Shown here: one piece after another, positions 49,101 through 62,800 of the stretch
Position numbering within the stretch: position 1 is the stretch's first letter
Layout of the letters: every line of letters starts with the position of its first letter
Origin: Acridotheres tristis
Lineage: Eukaryota > Chordata > Aves > Passeriformes > Sturnidae
DNA: 64,000 bases
Direction: 5' to 3'
NCBI GenBank assembly: GCA_037013685.1
Contig: CM072892.1
Span: 15,009,501 to 15,073,500, forward strand
Position numbers and translations under genes: made by a program
Notes under the pieces: model-generated
Database searches by the model: none
Told to the model about the DNA's origin: nothing
Seen by the model: only the letters and a program-made list of their open reading frames with translations

Positions 49101-52100
49101 ATACTTATTCCTGTAACTTGGCTGACAGGTTCATAGGACAGAAAGAATCTCAGCTAACAACAGTGCTGCTTCAGCCAGTTGTTCTTAATAACCCTGCCAA
49201 GGAAAGAAGATTTATAGACAGGAGCTGAACAAGGCAAGAGAATACTTTTTTCTTTTTTTTTTTTAACATAAGAACATATTTCAGGGCAGTTTGCTCGGGT
49301 ACCAGTTGTCTCATTCTTTTCCACAAAGCTGCAAGAGCACAGTGTCTCTGGAACGTTTGATGGGTAAGAGGTGATATATGAAGCAGGGTAGGAGGATATA
49401 CATAAAGATGGTTGGTCTGTGTGTTTCCTCATATAGCAGCAGCTGTATAATAGTAAAGGTTCTTAAATCATCACCTTCTAGACTCACAAGCAACCCACTT
49501 CCCCTTGAAGTTAATTAGAAAACTCTTGCAGATCTGTATGCAGGTAATATGCTTAACACAGTCAAGGTTTGTCACTCTATACATCCTCTTGTTTGGCTAT
49601 TATTGGCATGAGCACATATTCTTCTTCAAAATTAATAACCACCTCTTTCCATATGACCTCTCTGCTTTGTCACATATCTGTATCCTGACCTACTGCTTCA
49701 GAGACACTACCAAATCTGGCACAATGCACTAACAAATAAAGGCAATACAATAAAAAAAGGAACGAAGGCGATTGGTTGGCTGTTACTGCTGTGGTAGAAT
49801 GTATGTCAAAAGAAGGAATGTGCCATGCTGACTGTAAGATAGCTCTGATTTACTCTACTTTCAAACCATACCTTAAATGCGCTGTGGAGGATGTCCATAA
49901 AATTCTTCCTCTCACCTAAAGCAGTCCCTTCTATCCATTATCTTTATGTGCCCTCTGTCCTCCAGAGAATATCTGGTGGAAATACCAACCAGCCCAAAGC
50001 ACCTCACAGGCTGGCACATTGGCTTTTACAATGCTTTTATAGGACACCTAGCAAAACAGACTGATAAATGAGATAGTCTGCACATGCTTGTTATGTGACT
50101 GTGACAATGACAGATGATGGAAATAGATATTTCTCAAGCTTTACTGATCAAAAGCAGCAGAGATAAGGCTAAGCTTCTTTTATTGTTTCATTTTCTTTTT
50201 CTAAATCATGCTTCAGTAAACCATGTGAGTAAAAGTCTTGTTTATACTGAACTTTTAGTCTTATCTATTTGTTGAACAGCATCGAGCAGGTAAAGTTTGG
50301 AGGACTTCTGAGGACTTAGAGCCTCTCAATTTGGTCTTCCAGCATATATTCCATACTGGAACAAAAAGTCAGCACCATTGGCAAGAGAAATATCAGAATC
50401 TTGTAAAAACATTATGCTTCTTGGATTCTGGCAATGCACTGAATAGGAGAGAGCTTTGAACTCTGAGATTACAAGGTGTGCCTGGTGAGCTTTAGTGCCA
50501 GGGGGAGGGAATCGCTGGGAGACACAGACTACAGAGAGAGAATTTGAAAGAATTTAATCACTAAGGTGTTTTTGGGTTGAAACACCTGAATGGTGGATTA
50601 AACTGAAATACAGTCACAGAATGTGCTGACAGGTGTTCTCCAAGTGGGAACCAATTAAAGAAGAAAGGACATTTCTTTGTGTAAGTACAAATCTAATTTT
50701 TCGTTATTCTCCTGAATATACAATATAGAAATTATTCCGTTTAATAGATAGAGATGAATTCTAAATTGTGCCTGAGTATCTCCCAATACTAAGCAATTAT
50801 TTCTCCCCTTTTCTCACCCAAAAGCCTTAGGCTAGTTTAAAAACACAACAATATTCTAAATGATTTGGCTGTCACTTTGCTGAACAGTGGTTTCTGGCTA
50901 ATAGGACAGAGTCCACAATCAACCTTAAAAGGCCTGTGGTAGAAACTATTAAATACCTCAGCTAGGAATGAGATGGAGCAGTCCCCAAGGGACCTTTGTG
51001 CTCTGATCTCACTGCCACTGGAAGAATAAATAAGTGCACAGCCTGTCACCCTGGCTAATAACTCCCAGAGACAGGGGTTACCATTACGCAATGGGAGTTA
51101 GCCTATGTTTCAATGATGTTTGCTACTAAATTTGCCTTCCTGAAAGGCTTTTAATGACTACAAGAAAAAAGAGAAGTCAGACTCGAAGCTTATGACCTAC
51201 CAGTCTGGGTCTTAGGACAGCCAGCACTAAGCAAGCAGAGAAGAATATTTTTCTAAATAATGTACCAATAGGTGTTCTTTGGAGGGGAACAAGAATTATA
51301 ATTTTCGTGTCTACAGGGAGTACAAATATTTCTTGATCAGGCAATATCCTGGACTGTACAGGACACTGCAGGACGTCACCAGGTTCCCAGTAACCATAAG
51401 AAGGAGGAACCAGAGGAAGGACAAAGATTCAGCATGCAGTGCTCTATGTCATATTGAAAGACCCCGAAAAACTCACTGAATGAGACTTTTGGAAGGGCTT
51501 AAGTTGTTCACGTACTCTGAGTTAGATGCATGGGAGAAATACTGACAAGATATTCTCAAGAGCTCAAAAGAGAAAAAACAGCCCAAAAACTTTACTAGCT
51601 ACCTCAGACAATCAGAGAAGTTTGGCAAAAGGTTTAGAGCAGCATTCAATAAACATAAAACACTTCTTAAAGCGTTACTTTCACAAGCTCAAAGGCAGTT
51701 TGATTTTAAATTACTCAAAAATTCCAAGAAAATGGAACTAGAAAAAGAAGGAAGACAGAAAAGAACAAATATAGCTACCAACTCCCAGATTCCAGCAGTG
51801 TTCAACTGATATGAAGGCTAAGAAGAGGTAGGATCAAGGTATGCTTGCCTCATGTTCCACTTTAGATACCCCTTGGCCTTCCTGGGCCCTTCCCCCAGGT
51901 GGGACTTCCTGAGATGCAGAACACTTAAGGTGGAAATTTTGCTGATGGGAGAGTAAGGAAAGCAAATTATTGCTGAAACCTGCAAGACTCGGAAGAGTGA
52001 CACGTTAAACATGTTTAATGCTTTTATAGGTTCACCTGCAGGAATCAAAGTCAGCTATGAAGGCAGGAGGTGTTAAAGTCATTAGTGCCAATTACTAGTT

Positions 52101-52504
52101 TAAGGAGTTAAGAAATAGCAATGGAAACTAGTGATTTTTGGCTTTTAATGCCACCAGAACAAATCAGCCATAGTACTGGTTAGAGCTGCCAGTATGATGG
52201 ATGCACTGGGAGGTTGTTTAGGCAAGAATGGAGAAATGCTGATTTTCTTAAAAAGTTTTTAATTCTTTACCTCTATCATATGTCTTTATTAATTTTCAAG
52301 TGAAAAATGGAGCTGGATGTTTCTGTAGAGTGCAAATTGCAGCAGAAATAAATAGAAAGGTACTTTACAGTGTGCACAAATTCCTACTAACAGACCTTCA
52401 GGGCAGATTTACAATCTCTTAAAAAGCCAAATCTGAGGTTCTGACCCCTGCTTGAAAAAAAATAATTAGATATAATTGAAGTTACAACACTTCTCTAACA
52501 CCTT

Positions 52505-52670
52505 TTCCATTTACAGCCCTCAAGGGTTTTACAAACATTAACTTACTGCAGACCCCAGGAGAGCTTCATTACTTTTCCCCTGCTCTCTATTTTACAGGTG
52601 AAAAAACAATGCAGAAGTGAAATGTCTTTCCCAAGATCACATAAGTTCTGCCTTGCAACCACCAATTTTG
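52505..52670 (+). mobile_element. ancient L2/MIR-type retroposon 3' fragment
   Basis: In order the sequence shows caagggttttacaaacatta, ctctctattttacaggtgaa, aagtgaaatg and ctttcccaagatcacataag. This follows the classic amniote L2/MIR tail (cgctttacaaacatta, ccattttacagatgagg, gttaagtgacttgcccaaggtcacacag). It is old and diverged. Confidence 0.65.
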
Positions 52671-53559
52671 ATGCTCCTGTTTGTACACTATATCACACTG
52701 ACAAGTTGGTGATAGTCCCCAGTGTGAAATGGTCTGCTGGGAATAAAATGTGTAACCTATCAGATATACAGCTTGTTTACTCTTGCTTGCATTTAAAATA
52801 CCTCTTTAAATAATATCTTTCAAGTGAGCAATTTGAACAACTCATGATTTATACCATTAAATCATGCTAAAGTGTTTTTTTGAAGTCAAATCTAATTAAA
52901 TTACTGGTAACTTCAAACAAGAAGCCAGTGATTCATTGAACGATTTCTCTCTGTCAGATTTGCAGTTTAAACATACTAAAAATTGATCCATTTATATATA
53001 TTTTGCTCTATTTAAAACTATCAAGGTTATAAATTCTGAACAGCTACCATGCTTATGGTGAGGAATACCAGTTTTAGGAAGACAACATTCAGAATAACCT
53101 TTCTTTTTGCAATAAAAAGAATTTTTCTCCACAACCTGCATGTTTAACCTCTGAGATTTCTCCTTCAGAAACACAAAGGATTCTGTTTTACTTGTGTGTT
53201 TTAGAGACCATCAAGAGGCAGTGTACTTTCTTTCTCTTCAGTGAGTGACTGCCTTTGAAATCACTTTAAGTGTAAGGCATGAAATAGTTCTTTGTGAATT
53301 TACATACCTCTTCCAAAAGCAGTGGAAATGCCAAACTAACACCTTCAAAACAGGTTGGTTTTGAGGCTGTTTCTATATGTAGGTGTCTGGTTTGGGGTGT
53401 CTGGAAACAACCTGGTTCAAAGGGTGGATTTTCAGCTTGATATGTCTCCCAAAGGATCATGTATATTTATATATGTAGTATGTGTGTGCCTATGCACTGA
53501 GCTCTCTGAATGGGGGACTGGTTTCTGCTGTGAATGTTCCCAGTCCCCTTGAATGGAAT

Positions 53560-53645
53560 CAAACTTCCAGACTCCAAATCGTGTGTTTTGGTGGGAAGTG
53601 AGCTCAGGTGTCCTGGACTGTCATAGTGTTTAGCCCCACTGGGTC
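53560..53645 (+). mobile_element. possible L2/MIR-type 3' terminal fragment
   Basis: The words gctcaggtgtcctggact and gtttagccccactgggtc loosely follow the reptilian/avian tail acccaggagtcctggctccc...gctctaaccactagacca. Weak. Confidence 0.28.
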
Positions 53646-56600
53646 ACTTCTTGGGCCACAGCTGCTTCTGTTCAGAATAAAGAGCACCATCCACTTGAGC
53701 ATTCTTCATGGAAACTAAGCTTTTTCTCTTCTTGCAATTTCCTCCCAGTCTTGTTTCTCCTAACAGTTCATCTCAAGCCTTCAGATTTTTCTCACTCTTG
53801 GATCTATTTTTAAAACCATTTTTTTTCTATAATATATAATCAGCACTCACCTGACAGGGGAGTGTACTCAAGACTTCAAAAAAGCTGCTTTAGGACCACA
53901 TGATAATAAATTCTCCTTAATTCCAAATCTAGACGAGATACAGAGCAGGGCCTACAACAAATTTTATAGAGAGCATTAGTGTCAGCAGTTTAGAGAGAAT
54001 TAAAAAGAAAAATAACATTCCATCCCTGAGGAAAAATCCAAGTAGTGCATAAGACTAAAAGGAACATTTCTATTGAGAATTGCTTATGAAAGAGATTTTT
54101 AGTTCAAAATAAGGAAATCAGTTGCATAAGGATTATATTGATCAAAAATAGTCTTCTGAAATATCAGGATTCAAAGAAGAGACCAAGTATAAGACACAAA
54201 TGAAAGTAAGCAACCCAAATGCAGGAGAAACTACACCTTGCACTTGGAGCAGAGATTGTTTGTGCTCAGACTCCAGATAAGACAAATGCTTCTTGCAGCT
54301 GGGAAAATTTGAAACCTGACTTATAGCTATGATCCATAACAGTGCTGGATTTATTGACCACCTGCTGTGAAAACAGAGCCTTTTTTTTTGCAGCAAAACC
54401 TCAGCTCGCCATTTGTGGATTGTCTCCTGTGTCATTTTCACAATTTCCTAGAAGATGTGATTAACCCATATGCCAGTGCTACTCCATTCCTGCATGCTCA
54501 CCAATCAGTGCAGGATTAAGAACATGCCAGGTGAGACCACTGAACCTCCTGGTGAGCTATTGAAAGAAAAGTGAGTGTGCTAAAAATATTTAGAGATTTA
54601 TTTGATTTCTCCACATGAAGTCTTCTATAATTTTCACTTCAGTTCACACTTGTTCTGTTTTCTGCTTTGTTTTATTTTAGAAGGGGTCCTTTCTCTCCTG
54701 TTTTTTACTCTGACCACATCACAAGTTTGGAGCTGTTAGAGTTATCAGTGTTTAACTATTTTTCTATGTGCTACACTAGCAAGCTCCTCCAGTTGGTCTG
54801 CTGAGCACAGAGATGCTGAAGTTATACAGATCTCAAATGCATGTGTACTGAGCAAAAAGGTTAGAATATTCTCTCATTTGTGAGTTATGTTATTCATAAA
54901 TATCCAGAGATATGAATGGGCACAGAGCTGGAACAAGCAGGAGATTGATTCTTATTCTTCTGAGCTGCAGAAGAAGCCTGCTCTGCTTTACTAAATCACA
55001 GTAAAACAACCCCCTCATCTAATGGTTATTTAATTTTATCCAACAGGTCTCCTTAGAACAGGCAGATTTTCTGTGAGAAGCTGAAAGCAAAATCAAACAT
55101 GACATTTTGGGATATTCACCAAAAGCAGTTGAATGGATGAATGAAAACAAACACCAGTTTTTCTCCAGTAGTTCAATACCCAGAGTTGGAGAAACGACCA
55201 TTTTTATAAATAAAAAAAATCATTGGGCTTCCATTGCAAACTGCTGACAAATAGAAGCGATCTGTTAAATTTATTCTAAAACTTGTGTTTACTTTGCATT
55301 ATAAGCATAGAAACAGCACCATGGAGCTGTTGGATGCTATGTAGGCAGTAACAGCAGCTATTCCAACTATTCTCTGTATGAAAGTCTTCCAAAATCAGCA
55401 TGGACAGCAAAGTGCAAAAGCAATGTCAGTACATGAACATACAGATAGTGGATGTCATTGCCACTCTGGATGACCCTGAACTGGGTCTCTCACTACATTT
55501 ACTAAGCAAGATAACAAGGTATATTTGTTTCTGATTCTTCTAAATAGACACCAAAACTGACTGCAACACAAGCATGAGGAATAGACTGGCTGATTGTACA
55601 GAATAAAATCAAGTTTTTACTACAAATCTATCTCAAAATAGCCAGTTCTGGCCAGACTGAGAAGTCAATATATACCAAGCTACCTCACAGGTGAAATAGA
55701 AAAATAGATAGGTTCGTATATACCTGGGAGGAAAATTATCTGGAAATGTAAGCAGTCAGAACAGTACTGTTTTAGTGAATGAGCATATCACCTGCTTAAG
55801 TTATATCCCAAAAGTCTCAGCAAAGCTTATGTTGTTGTCTTAGGCTGAGCAACTCAATTTTGCTGCTCAAAATCATTAGTTGTCTTTGGAGATCTTGATC
55901 CTTTATGTGGAGAGCCATTTGCAGGTGAGTAGGTTTTTTAAAAAACACATTGCTATATCACATTGAAAATACATTACGTTATATTACATTAAAATACACT
56001 GTTACATAGCTATGTAAATAAATACATAAATTAATTTATTCCATTCAAGAGAGAGCTGTGGGTATGTTATATTTATCTCCACTGAGCATTGAATAAAAGC
56101 TTAAGAGTCTGTGCAAAGAAATAAGAGTTGAGTAATTCTGAAAGGTGGAAGCAGGCACTGCCTGTCCTGTGTACTGCTTACTACTGTTGTACTGCTCAGT
56201 CTTAGTTTCACAGGACTTAACCCCCAGCAGATATTAAATGACAACTTTTTATGAGTTTAGACAAACTTACTGAGCCGACTGCATGCATGAGGACATTTTC
56301 TTTCTAAGGTGATTTATCTCCTCTATGTGGCTGGAACAATAAATACTCTTAAAATTAACACCATGCTCGCTTGTAAAATAAAATCCACATTAATCTTAAC
56401 TATCAGAGACAATTATAAATCAAATAAAAGTGAAACAGGGTAAAGAGGTGTTGGAAACAAAGCCCCATCCCTGGCAGCACAGTCCTAGGCAGACATTATA
56501 GCAATGTTGGCTGAGATTAGCTGTCAAGAGGCCCCAGAGAATTGGCTCTTGGGGCACCTGCGACAACTTTGAACATGAATCTTCAGGTTTCTGTGAGCCA

Positions 56601-59600
56601 CATGCAGGTCCTGGAGACCACTGTGGGGAAGAATTACCCCTGCTCCAGGAAGGAGACCATTAGGAAAGCTGAATCTTTTGTCAACAATAGAAGGAATGAG
56701 TAACTGGAGAGCAGAAATATGGAATACAGAATGTAGCAGAGTCTATATATGTCAATGCAAGGTACTATCAGTCCTCATGGGTCAACAGAACCGGGCAGCT
56801 TCCCCTTGTCCAGGTGATGTGTCTGACTGGTGTGTACCCAATGTGTGAGTTATCCTGGCTCTGTCTTTCTGCAGCCAGTCTTCTGAAAGAATTACTGAAC
56901 TCTGCTATAAAAATAGTTTCTAAATTATCTTTCTTGGCTTAAAAGCCAATGCTGTTCTTTTTGTGCTAGCTCTGAAGAACCTCCCTCATAACTAAACTTA
57001 GAGGATTCCCTACAAGCAGTGCCTCCAGCTGATGCCAATTGAGGGAGCAGGAATTGTTCCATATTTGAAAGCTAAAGGTGAGGATATGAAGGAAAAAAGT
57101 ATACATAGCTATTTCAGAATGTGGGGGCAGTTATTTCTACAGGATTCTGAAATATAGTGAAATTCCTACAGTTTTCTTAGCCTGATTAAACATTTTCATC
57201 AGGGCACCCTTTCGTCAAAGAATGCTGTATACAGGTATCTGTAGGTGCATGAATGCTGTATCCTATAGATGATATACAGATTCGTTGTTACACACTTACA
57301 AAGCCTCCCGATCTGCAATCTAAACAAGCATCATTTGCTATCAGATTTGCAGCACTCTGATATTCAGTGCTCCAAATTAGTCCTGAGTGAATTCCATCCC
57401 TGCAGCTCACCCATTTTTCTATTACAGCTAATCCAATTACCTCAGACTCTTATCTTTCTTCCAGTGTGCACATATGCCATCTTCCTCATGGAAGTCATCC
57501 CATAGAAAAGTTAATAAGCATATTTATGTTAGAGAAGCTATGGACCAAAGTGTTTATGGGCACAGGAATTTATTATCTTTGTGGTAAGAGAAGAAACCTT
57601 GATGGACAAGATGGACGAGTGATTTAAACAAATAAATGAATGGATAACTGAAAAGGGCTACACCTCACCCCCAGTTCAGACTGGTAATAGCACAAAGAGA
57701 AATTTTCTTGAAAGCAGATGGTTGGCACTAGAGAAAGCTTTTGAACACAAACTCTGTCCCTTTCCAAAATTAAAATATGCAGTGCGCCCATTGCTGATGG
57801 AGTTTCCCACCCTGTAGATGCCAGTAGGGTCTGACAGTACTCACCAGAACTCTCTACTTTAAGTAAGTCAGAGCTAAAATTTTACTTTCTTCTAACTAAT
57901 ACTTGTTGTAAAGAGAGGTGAGAATCAGTGTCTTCTTGCACTTGAGCTAGTTACAGAAAAGAGTTTGAATTGTGAGAGACAGATGCTAGCAGAATCAAAA
58001 ATGCCTGGAGGCCTTTGCACACAGGTGGTTCACAGCACACAGAGGACCCCACTGAGGCCTGAGTGTGAAAATGCACCCACAGAGTTTGTCAGCTTACCCC
58101 AAGTAATTCCAGCAAAATCTTTCCAGTGCAATTATTCTCTTTCTGCGTCTGTGTGCTTATTTTCCAAACTGCCAGTGGCGAGCTCAGCTTCCAGACTCAA
58201 GCACCAAAATGGGATCCAGTAACTGCTCATCTGAGATGCCTGGGAAGAAGCCTGATGGCTGAGGTATATTTTGAAAGATGGAGGGGAAAGACCTCTACTA
58301 GCTGAGAGCTAATCATGTTCCAACACCACAAATATGAAGAGAAAAGGACTAATGCACACCCTGAACAGTGCTGGCATCCCCACCAAGGGGATGAGGAGTA
58401 AATGCCCTAGGACTATGGGGCTGCACTTCAGAGAATGCCTCTGTCCTGCCCCCCCCACCTTCCCCATCCAACAGGGCTGAGAAGAAGGGGAGATCAGCAC
58501 CAGGTTAACCTGTAGAAGGAAAAAGGAGGGGGAAAGGGTAAAAAGACAACTAGCCTGTTTGCTCTGGGACCCAAATCAGCCCTTAGCTGTCCTAAATAGC
58601 TCTGTGCAGGACTGTCAGCGTAGTGGATGCTGGACTATGACAGCAAAAATGAGCATTATGAAAATATATTCAAGTGCACAATAGGGCAAACCAGTATCTG
58701 GAAAACAGCTTTGTTGTGAGACAATTCTTTATCTCAAGAGTAAACATTTAATCTCCCAGGTAAGAAATCATAACTGTTAAAATCCTCCATAATTAAAGGA
58801 GCCATAGGATATACCATCTTCAGGATCTGATTTCCTCTCCTGGTGGGAGGAGACATTGCAAAAATATTCAAGAGGACAGTGGGGGATTGTTATTGAAAAC
58901 AGCATGGCAGGCCAAGGGAGTTCCTAACTCTGGTTCGTCCTGAAGACAACAAAGACAATGGGATTCTACCTGCCATATCCAGTATAGAATGGCAGAATTA
59001 CACTTCTAGATCTCTAGGACAAGTGTGTGGAGCTGGACTATGGATTTCCAGTTCACTGGAGACTGCTTTACAGGTATGGGTACACACAGGCTCTTGCAGG
59101 CATTTCAGCTCCTCTCCCATAGCTGGGACTCAGCAGGACTGCTGCTGTCACCTGGCCAATTTTTGTAGAGGAAACCAGAAAAGGGCAGCTAAGGAGGAGA
59201 TTGGATAAATAGCAGGGTGTTCCCAAGAAATATTAAGCTACCCTTTGCAAACAAACTTGTTTCAAAGACAGCGAATTGCTCCTCGGTTTCCTTTAATGCT
59301 TGCATTTTATACCTTCTCACTGTTCTTTAAGACCTTAAGTGCACTGGGGCATCCCTACCTATTCCTCAGCATTTGACCAGGGCCTTATTAAGTGAAGGCC
59401 AAATATTGACTTATCCCTTGGCACTGCAGCAATAAGCAAAAGAAAATAATACTCACATTAGACAGCCACTATAGCTTTGGATACAACGAGAGTAAAATGG
59501 GCGTGCCTGTTCATAAACAGAGAAATGTTTTCTTTGATTATGGGTTTCCTCCTTGCTCATTACAAAAAATTGTCAATTATTCCTGCCTATAGGTACAGCA

Positions 59601-59822
59601 AGATTACTCATCACCAAGTTAACAGCAAGGCACTCCACAATTGCTTCTGTAATTGAGGTTTAAATTCACTACAGCAGCACAAGTCAGAAGGATTAAATGA
59701 GAAGGAGGGTATGCTGAATATAGGAAAATACTGTATGCAAATTGTGATAATTCATGACTGAGTCACAAAAAATATGTATTCAAAATCTGTCATGATTTAA
59801 ACACTTAAGAATACAATGCTAT

Positions 59823-59890
59823 GCATTTATGTAATGGCTTTCATCAGAGGATCTCAAAACACTTAGGAGGCACTGAGATTAATGCATGAT
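59823..59890 (+). mobile_element. ancient L2/MIR-type retroposon fragment
   Basis: The words ggctttcatcagaggatctc and aaaacacttaggaggcactg resemble the amniote element reading cttttcatccgaggatctcaaagcactttacaa. A short old remnant. Confidence 0.5.
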
Positions 59891-62800
59891 GATGTCAGTC
59901 TTGCAGGACAGCTCTCCGTGCATTTCTTTTCAAATCAGCAGCTAGTGGCTCCCAGAGATTTCCAACACACCAGACTTGATGGTCTCAGGGAAGAGAAAGG
60001 GCTGACAAAGATGAATCTGATACATCCTCTAGTCCTCAAATGAGTTCAGGCTCTGTTGATCCTTACAGATGCATTTCTAATATCCTTTAAAATATCTAGT
60101 GATAGAGCAACTAAAAATATATCTAGCCTCTTTTTTCTCTCTGATTATGCCACAGTGCCGTCATGTAAGCAGCAAGCAAATATGTTGCAAATAAGCAGCA
60201 GGAAAATACATTGCAAATACAATAATACCCCCAAAATTTTCTCACTAGCCAAGAATTCTTAGTACCAGCAAAACCATGATGTGGCTCATCACTTGTCAGA
60301 ATAAAGAAAGCACTGGAATTTTTTAGCACATTCCTTCATCTGTGTTCAGTAGGCTGAGCAGAATGGAAATTTAAAGCGAGAGAGCACACCTTAGGCTGTG
60401 TGGAACAGAGTGTGGGCACTGATGTTAGGAGCCATGGAGATGGAAACTTAAATCACTGTCTTTCTGGGACCTCCTGAGAGCTCTCTAACTGTTTGGTGAG
60501 ACAAAGAAGACTGCAAGATAAAGTCTTTTATCCAAGGTGCAAGTGCTAGAGGAACTATGGACTGTCGGGCCCTACTGAGAGTTTTCTTCCTCTTCCTAAT
60601 GTATGTATTTGTTAAGATGAGGAAGGAAAAGGAACAGAACAAGGATGTGAATGTTTCCAAAAAGACAGACCCCCATAATCTTAGAAACATAAAGATAATA
60701 ACTGGAATTTTATTAATAGGAGATAATTTTTTTTAGAATGCAGTAAGATCTAAATCCACTTGCTGATTCAGAGCAAAATAGGTGTGTTGAAACTGCTGAT
60801 ATACGCCAGCTGATGTTGGTGGCCTTACTAAGAGACATCCCTACATTTTGCGTAAGATTCTGCCAGGGAAGGAATTTGGCATTATAGTGACAACTTGTGA
60901 CATAAAAGAAGTTACAAGCAGTATAATCTCTGATTTCATCAAAACATCTGTAGAATAGGCTCAAGGTAAAGTATTTCTGAACTTACACCTTTTTTTCTTA
61001 GAATTATTGCCTAAATATATTGTTGCTTTTCCCTTATGTCTAGCTGAGAAAATTCTCTGCACTGTGCACATGTCCAGGTCTACCCCTGCAGAGAGCACTG
61101 CTGCCAGAAAAATGCCTTCTAACCCTAGAAAATACTTAGAGGGGACAACAGATACCTATAGGCACAACCTGATAGGACTGCTTTAGGGACATGTGGTTGC
61201 TTCCAAGAGATGTGAAATGCTTTGCAGTACCTCAGTGTTTGAAATGTTTTATGATGTAGATTTATGAACTTTCATAGCAGCATTCATCTATATTCTTCAG
61301 AGGCCAAGCCAGGATTAGTGCAGTTGTCAGTGCTGTAAGACCTGTGTGTTTGGCTGTCTTCTCTACAGGAAAGGCAACGTGGTCTGTCAGGCAGTCTGTG
61401 TCTGTGGCCCTTTGACAGCCAGTCCAAGCTACAAGGAGCCATGCTCCCAGCTACTGCCCTAATCTAACAAAATTCCAGCAATATCTTACCAAACATTAAC
61501 CTACCACCTACTGTCAGCAGGCAGATCCCAGGATATCTTCTGCATACCAGAAAGTGTAGGCACCACTTTAGGTATCTATATTCTCTTTCTTCAGATATTA
61601 CAGACCACACAGGATTTAAGAAATTACAGCAGCGGCCAACTGGACTGGTGTACCTCAAGGTGACTTCAAACACAGGTAATCCAAAAGATTTAGAAAGTTT
61701 TAACAAGCTGTAAAAGTCTAGAAACCACTGAGAAATTACTGGATTTTCCTTTCCATCTGCAAACAGAATCACAGTTTATGCACAGGAGATTACAAATGTG
61801 TTGGACAGTTCTGAATTAATGTATAAAACAAAGGCTTGTATTACATACCAAAAAGACTTGCTGCAAGAACAGGGACCTGCTACCAGTAATACCACTGGGA
61901 TCTGCCAGTGTTTGTCCCAGAGCAGTGTTTGGTGCTCAGCATCCAGACAGCTGAAAGAAACTGTCCCCATTAGCCCCAGGGCTGTATGACCACAGGTCAG
62001 TGGCAAGCTAGTGGCAAGCTGGTGCTGCCTTTGTGATAGCCCCTCACTAGCTGGGACTTACAACCAATCAATAGCTCTTGTTATGAGACAGATGGGTCCA
62101 TTATAATCTGACCTGCTCAGAGTCTGGCTCTTAACCCTTAACCTTAGCTGACGTAAAATATTCGCCAAAATTCTGTGTTAGACATCAACACAACCTCATA
62201 TTTCTTTCCCTACCATTAACAAATGTCAGCAGCACAGATTATCTCATCCACCCCACCACAGTGTATGGCACATCTGTTGAATGTGCTGTTAAAGAAACAA
62301 GAGAATGGCTTTGTGAAGAAATAAGTGAAGAAAAATAAAAATAAATTTGGGCTATATTTCTACCAGTATTTTCTTATAACAATTAATAACACATTTGTGA
62401 TTTCGTCCCAGCATCCCCACAGCTTGGAACCCAGATATGAACCCAGATGGTCTGTGTGCTTGCATTTACAAAGACAGGCTGGACAACCCACACCTGAAAT
62501 CTGCAGACTGACAGCTTTCTAAAATCTGGCTCCTAATTTTTGAGACTAGGTTTCATGTCAGCTAGAAACAGAGGTAAAAATTGACAGAGAGGGGAAAGAA
62601 AGAGAAAACCATCTTCTGTGAAACTGATCATTTTTCATGCATTTTTAAATGAAACATTGTCAAATATACAGACCTGCACACAGTAGTTTTAGTCACATAT
62701 TTTTGCTAGGTATAGGAACTCTCTGGCTTGTAGTCTTAGGGAGTATTCTGATGCTTGGGATTGATTAAACTGACAACCAAAATTAGATCAGTCAGACCAA